Assembly: GCA_041744375.1 (NCBI GenBank)
Contig: JBGTLA010000186.1
Coordinates: forward strand, 1 to 16,576
Length of the DNA stretch: 16,576 nucleotides
Origin: JBGTLA01 sp041744375
Lineage (GTDB): Bacteria > Actinomycetota > Acidimicrobiia > Spongiisociales > ZC4RG35
Reading direction: 5' to 3'
Made by a program: the position numbers and the translations under genes. The stretch's first letter is position 1. Each line of letters starts with the position of its first letter. The notes beneath the pieces were generated by a model. The model did no database searches and was not told the DNA's origin. It was given only the letters and a program-made list of their open reading frames with translations. Below are positions 13,424 through 16,576 of the stretch, piece after piece.

Positions 13424-14335
13424 ATGCATCGTGAGGATGTCGAGTTCAAGAGTGAGGACGACGTCGTCCGGGGCTGGTTCTACCGGCCCGACGGCATAGA
13501 CGGTCGCGCCCCCACCATCGTCCTTGCCGGCGGCTGGTGTTACGTGCGAGAGCTGGTCATGCCGGCCTACGCCGAAGCGTTCGCCAAGGCGGGGATGGCG
13601 GCACTCATCTTCGACTACCGCAATCTCGGGGTGTCCAGCGGCGAGCCGCGCCAGCACCTCGACCCCTGGGCGCAGATACGCGACTATCAGAACGCCCTCA
13701 GCTACCTTGAGACCCGGGACGACGTCGACGCCGATCGCCTCGGCGCGTGGGGCATCTCCTACTCGGGAGGCCACGTCATCATTCTGGCGGCCACAGACCC
13801 CCGAGTGAAGGCGATCGTCAGCCAGATCCCGGTCGTCGACGGGTACCGCAACATGCGCCGGGTCCATGGGACGATGGGCTACCGGACGTTGTGGAAGACC
13901 ATTCTCGAGGATCGGCGGCTGCGCTACGAGGATCCGAACAAGCGCCTGTTCCTCCCCCATGCCAGCGCCACCCCCGAGAGCGAAGTCTCGGCGTGGCCCT
14001 TCCCAGAGACACTCGAGACGTTCATGAAGCTGAAGGAGACCGACGCCCCGCTGTACGAGAACCGGAGTACCGTGGAATCGGTCGACCTGCTCCTGAACTA
14101 TGACATTATCCCGTTCGCCCGACGCGTCTACGACACGCCTTCGTTGGTGATCGTGGCCGAGAACGATGACCTGACACTGTGGGACCTGGAGATCGGGGCG
14201 TACAACACCCTCCCCACCGCCAAGAAGGAGTTGGTTGTGCTGCGCGAGGCGACCCACATGACCCTGTACAGCGACCAAACGAAGCTGGCCCGCGCCGCCG
14301 CGGCGGCGACCGAGTGGTTCGGGCAGCAGCTCTAG
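13424..14335 (+). CDS. Alpha/beta hydrolase (YcjY/dienelactone-hydrolase-like)
   Basis: The 303-residue product starts at ATG 13424 after a weak GAGGGG. The nucleophile elbow is AWGISYSGGH, with S112 as the probable nucleophile. The acid is D248 or D249 in VIVAENDD and the histidine is H278 in EATHMTLYS, so the triad is complete. IVLAGGWCYVRE (32-43) would form the oxyanion hole, and FDYRNLGVSSGEPR is a characteristic loop. A middle section (about 145-225) with many charged residues is the cap. Family members hydrolyse esters, lactones or C-C bonds of diketones. Since the flanking genes encode dehydrogenases that could produce a lactone or diketone, cleavage of such an intermediate is an attractive but unproven role. 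Gaps to its neighbours are 51 and 14 bases. Confidence 0.9.
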   Translation: MHREDVEFKSEDDVVRGWFYRPDGIDGRAPTIVLAGGWCYVRELVMPAYAEAFAKAGMAALIFDYRNLGVSSGEPRQHLDPWAQIRDYQNALSYLETRDDVDADRLGAWGISYSGGHVIILAATDPRVKAIVSQIPVVDGYRNMRRVHGTMGYRTLWKTILEDRRLRYEDPNKRLFLPHASATPESEVSAWPFPETLETFMKLKETDAPLYENRSTVESVDLLLNYDIIPFARRVYDTPSLVIVAENDDLTLWDLEIGAYNTLPTAKKELVVLREATHMTLYSDQTKLARAAAAATEWFGQQL

Positions 14336-14349
14336 AGGAGGAGGTACCG

Positions 14350-15414
14350 ATGAAGGCAGCGTTGTTCTACGCCGAACGGGACATCCGGGTGGAGAACGTA
14401 GAGGCACCCGGCGACCCCCGCTCCGGAGAGGTCCTCATCGAGCCGGCCTGGTGCGGGATCTGCGGGACGGACCTGCACGAGTACATCGCCGGGCCAATCG
14501 TCACCCCCAAGGAGCCCCACCCGCTGACGGGGGCGGAGCTCCCCCAGATCCTCGGCCACGAGTATTCCGGGACGGTGGTCGCTGTCGGGCCGGACGTCAC
14601 TCACGTAAAGGTGGGAGACCGCGTCTCGGGCATGCCGCTCATTTCCTGCATGAAGTGCTACCACTGCGTCAGGGGTGACCAGCATCTGTGCCTGACGATG
14701 GCGTGCACCGGTCTGAGCTACCAGTGGGGGGCGATTGCCGAGAAAGCCATCGTGCCTGGGTACCAGCTGACGGTGATCCCCGACAGCCTCAGCCTCCAGC
14801 AGGGAGCACTGCTGGAGCCTGCCGCCGTCGCGGTGTATGCAGTCGAACGCGCCCACCTCGGGGGCGGCGACACCGTCCTCATCACCGGTCTTGGTCCCAT
14901 CGGCGCCCTAGCCGCCATGGCGGCCCGTGCCCTTGGAGCGGGCAAGGTGTTCGCCGTCGAACCCAACCCCAATCGGGCGGCTCAAGCAGATGACCTGGGG
15001 GTGGATGAGGTCATTCCCGTCGGCCCGGACCTCGCCGACACCGTCATCGACCTGACCGACGGCGTCGGCGTCGACGCCTCTATCGAGTGCTCCGGCACCG
15101 AGGCCGGGTTCAACAGTGGTATCGATAGCGTCCGGGCGAAAGGCACCGTCGTCCAGGCCGGTTTGCACACCGGAATGGCGAGTGTCGATCCGATGAAGTG
15201 GTGTTTGAAGGACCTGCACATCGAGGCGACATGGGCCTATCCGGTCCACGTGTGGCCCCGTGTCAGCCGTCTGGTGGCGGCGGGGGCCATGGCGGTCGAG
15301 AAGGTCGTCTCCAGCGAGATCAGCATCGATGATGTCGTCGAAAGTGGATTCGACCGGCTGGTGGACCCGTCAGGAAACGAGTCAAAGGTCCTTGTGACCG
15401 CCACGCAGGTTTGA
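14350..15414 (+). CDS. Zinc-dependent dehydrogenase, (R,R)-butanediol-dehydrogenase-like
   Basis: The 354-residue product starts at ATG 14350 after AGGAGGAGG. Catalytic zinc ligands are C38 (CGICGTD), H70 and E71 (ILGHEYSG). The structural site is C100-x2-C103-x2-C106-x7-C114. The Rossmann motif is GLGPIG (180-185). The insertion HEYIAGPIVTPKEPHPLTG between the first cysteine and GHE is typical of the 2,3-butanediol dehydrogenase branch, which oxidises vicinal diols to acetoin-type hydroxyketones. Whether butanediol itself is the substrate is not shown: the acetoin-cleavage genes expected in a butanediol pathway are absent. It is tightly packed behind the hydrolase (14 bases). Longer open frames upstream overlap that gene and are rejected. 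Confidence 0.93.
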   Translation: MKAALFYAERDIRVENVEAPGDPRSGEVLIEPAWCGICGTDLHEYIAGPIVTPKEPHPLTGAELPQILGHEYSGTVVAVGPDVTHVKVGDRVSGMPLISCMKCYHCVRGDQHLCLTMACTGLSYQWGAIAEKAIVPGYQLTVIPDSLSLQQGALLEPAAVAVYAVERAHLGGGDTVLITGLGPIGALAAMAARALGAGKVFAVEPNPNRAAQADDLGVDEVIPVGPDLADTVIDLTDGVGVDASIECSGTEAGFNSGIDSVRAKGTVVQAGLHTGMASVDPMKWCLKDLHIEATWAYPVHVWPRVSRLVAAGAMAVEKVVSSEISIDDVVESGFDRLVDPSGNESKVLVTATQV

Positions 15415-15451
15415 GCAGGTGGGCGGCGACATCAGCACAATCCACCCCTGG

Positions 15452-15457
15452 TATGGC
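15452..15457 (+). promoter_or_regulatory. Possible -10 element TATGGC before the HTH-VOC gene
   Basis: TATGGC preceded by TGG lies eight bases before the ATG, and no Shine-Dalgarno sequence precedes that ATG. This would allow an internal, leaderless transcript for the last gene of the operon. No convincing -35 box is present. Confidence 0.3.
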
Positions 15458-15465
15458 TGAACGCC

Positions 15466-16236
15466 ATGGACCACGAGCCCACTGACAGGCCCGAGTGGAC
15501 GGGGGTCGGTGCGCGGATCCGCCACCAGCGGATGGAGTTGGGAATGAGCCAGCAGACGCTGGCGCAGCGTGCCGGAGTGTCAAAGAGCTTGATCTCCCAG
15601 ATAGAGAACGGGAGGTCGTATCCGTCGATTACCACGCTCTACCTCATCGGCTCGACACTGGAAGCGAACTTTGATGAGCTCGTCGCCGGCAAGCCAGCGG
15701 GCCATGCCGAAGACAGGCATGATTCAGACGATGCACAACGTAGGAGGGCGGCGGCGCCGCCCGAGGCGAGAAAGGGAATCATCATGCAAGGTGTCTTCCA
15801 CACCGGGATCACCGTGTCGGACCTCGACCGGTCGCTAGCCTTTTACCGGGACGTACTCGGCCTCGAGGTATGGGTCGAGCCGACTGAAGTCTTTGGCGGC
15901 GACGAGTTGTCGCGCGGGGTGGGGGTAGACGGCGCATCGCTGCGGCTCGCAGTGATGAAGGTCGGCGCCTCCAACCTCGAGCTACTCGAGTACGCCACAC
16001 CCCCACCACCAAACGACCAGGCCATGCCACCCCACGGCCTCGGCTCGATGCACGTCGCCTTCCAGGTCGACGACGTACACGCAAAGATGAGCGAGCTGGA
16101 ATCCCGTGGCGTTGAGTTCCTGTCTCCGCCCAACATCGTCGACGAGGGACCGTTGGCCGGCTGGCGGTGGGTGTACTTCAACGACCCTGACGGGGTCACA
16201 CTCGAACTAGTGGAGTTCAATCCTCCGGCGAGCTGA
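15466..16236 (+). CDS. XRE-type helix-turn-helix domain fused to a VOC (glyoxalase-fold) domain
   Basis: The 256-residue product has two parts. Residues 15-75 are a classical XRE HTH (GARIRHQRMELGMSQQTLAQ, then RAGVSKSLISQIENGRSYPS) as in PuuR-like regulators. Residues 109-256 are a complete VOC domain: FHTGITVSDLDRSLAFYRDV, NLELLEY, GSMHVAFQVDDV, WVYFNDPDGVTLELVEF, with candidate metal ligands H112, E172 or E175, H196 and E247. The linker (76-106) is charged and alanine-rich. In this regulator class the partner domain is normally a cupin, so a VOC domain in that place is unusual. The fusion could sense a small ligand and regulate the operon. Alternatively, ATG 15784 preceded by AAAGGGA may give a separate VOC enzyme. 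No stop codon separates the halves. Confidence 0.85.
   Translation: MDHEPTDRPEWTGVGARIRHQRMELGMSQQTLAQRAGVSKSLISQIENGRSYPSITTLYLIGSTLEANFDELVAGKPAGHAEDRHDSDDAQRRRAAAPPEARKGIIMQGVFHTGITVSDLDRSLAFYRDVLGLEVWVEPTEVFGGDELSRGVGVDGASLRLAVMKVGASNLELLEYATPPPPNDQAMPPHGLGSMHVAFQVDDVHAKMSELESRGVEFLSPPNIVDEGPLAGWRWVYFNDPDGVTLELVEFNPPAS
15746..15762 (+). other. GC-only hairpin (GGGCGGC-GGC-GCCGCCC) in the HTH-VOC linker
   Basis: A perfect 7-bp stem of only G and C with a 3-base loop lies in the coding sequence between the two domains. It sits nine bases before the AAAGGGA that could serve ATG 15784. It could pause ribosomes or polymerase between domains, or it could simply be GC-rich linker sequence. Confidence 0.4.
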
Positions 16237-16245
16237 CCCCGCCGG
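16225..16245 (+). terminator. Weak terminator candidate at the end of the HTH-VOC gene
   Basis: CCGGCG and CGCCGG form a 6-bp stem across the stop codon, followed after about ten bases by the T-rich CCTTTCCTTGTT. The stem is short and the T-run is interrupted, so this is only a candidate for the end of the catabolic operon. Confidence 0.25.
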
Positions 16246-16269
16246 CGCCCAGCCTTTCCTTGTTCGAGA

Positions 16270-16371
16270 TCAGTCGCTGCGAAGCCCCGTTGACTCGACC
16301 AACTCGCCGCTCGGTTTGCCGTCGAGGGTGAAGTTGGCCTTCAGGGGGTTTGGTATCTGTTTGAACCGGCG
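16270..16371 (-). pseudogene. Unidentified coding-like remnant (33 codons, no start)
   Basis: The minus frame between the stop at 16374-16372 and the TGA at 16272-16270 contains LKANFTLDGKPSGELVE, which reads like a real beta-hairpin-rich protein segment rather than antisense noise. There is no ATG, GTG or TTG start in it. An adjacent frame upstream reads NQALVTPVQTD, so it may be the frameshifted tail of a decayed gene. I do not recognise the family, and chance is possible. Confidence 0.25.
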
Positions 16372-16445
16372 TCACCAGAGCCTGATTCAACCGTCGCCCA
16401 CTTGGGCGGGAAATCGAAGGCGTTCTATTTCCAACCCCGGGGGCC

Positions 16446-16576
16446 TCAAGCCGGTTGGTGTACTCCCCAGCCGAGACTCTCGGCCGCCTCGTACATGCGA
16501 CGATCGTATGTGACCAGACCACCGAGAGTCTCCTCGAACAAAGACGCCGTTGCCAGGTGGATAGCGTCGAGAGAGC
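16446..16576 (-). CDS. PIN-domain (VapC-like) toxin, C-terminal 42 codons (enters from the right edge)
   Basis: The minus strand from 16576 reads SLDAIHLATASLFEETLGG, then LVTYDRRMYEAAESLGWGV, and stops at TGA 16448-16446. LDAIHLATA with its aspartate and TYDRRM with the last acidic residue are the conserved C-terminal signature of PIN-domain ribonucleases, the toxins of VapBC modules. Two to three of the four acidic active-site positions would lie outside the window, as would the antitoxin gene, which normally precedes the toxin. The reading has no disruption in the visible part. Confidence 0.8.
   Translation of the reverse strand, partial: SLDAIHLATASLFEETLGGLVTYDRRMYEAAESLGWGVHQPA

Noticed and set aside
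13307..14407. Long minus-strand frame opposite the hydrolase
   Set aside because: It mirrors the codon structure of the hydrolase gene on the other strand and resembles no family. Such antisense frames are common in GC-rich DNA.
14350..15414. Calling the locus a 2,3-butanediol/acetoin pathway from its butanediol-dehydrogenase-like enzyme
   Set aside because: No acetoin-cleaving or acetolactate enzymes are present, and the importer is of sugar type; the resemblance covers only one enzyme branch.
1..16576. tRNA/rRNA genes, CRISPR arrays, transposases, phage integrases and attachment sites
   Set aside because: No cloverleaf, spaced direct repeats, transposase or integrase motifs, or boundary duplications were recognised on reading both strands by eye.

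Overview
The window is GC-rich, densely packed bacterial DNA. It looks like a high-GC actinomycete: genes start with AGGAGG-type ribosome sites or appear leaderless, GTG starts are used, and there is a surface protein with paired-cysteine SLH-like repeats of a kind I associate with Acidimicrobiia. The phylum call is moderately secure; the class is inference.

Layout. The left edge (1-82) holds the first 15 codons of a Phd/YefM-type antitoxin read leftward out of the window, with its promoter and a 24-bp palindromic operator. Next come a frameshifted remnant of a luciferase-like monooxygenase (351-516), a secreted delta-60/SLH-like surface protein (523-2037, minus) and a gene-poor stretch with repeats and a frameshifted acyl-CoA synthetase remnant (2386-2613). 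The core, 2775-16236, is an apparent uptake and catabolic locus. The right edge carries a short unexplained coding-like stretch (16270-16371) and the C-terminus of a PIN-domain (VapC-like) toxin entering from outside (16446-16576).

The core has three transcription units. Unit A (+, 2809-5466): PRISE-like SDR, LacI-family repressor, cupin. Unit C (-, 11409-5470): leader peptide, lipoprotein solute-binding protein, a fused ATPase-permease, and two zinc-type dehydrogenases. Unit B (+, about 11519-16236): second permease, classical SDR, alpha/beta hydrolase, butanediol-dehydrogenase-like zinc enzyme and an HTH-VOC fusion. Units B and C diverge from about 11450-11520. The same perfect palindrome TGCAAGCGCTTGCA, a textbook LacI/GalR-type operator, occurs at the start of unit A (2784-2797) and in the B/C divergent promoter (11474-11487). 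The LacI protein encoded at 3944 is therefore the likely repressor of all three units.

How the genes may work together: the solute-binding lipoprotein delivers a ligand to an ABC importer made of one polypeptide with two ATPase domains and one permease domain, plus a separate permease. The enzymes (two SDR-type reductases, three MDR-type dehydrogenases, a hydrolase, a VOC protein, a cupin) suggest stepwise oxidation/reduction of a sugar, polyol or small hydroxy-ketone. The substrate cannot be read from the sequence. The flanking pseudogene remnants and toxin-antitoxin pieces suggest the locus sits in a recombining, accessory part of the genome.
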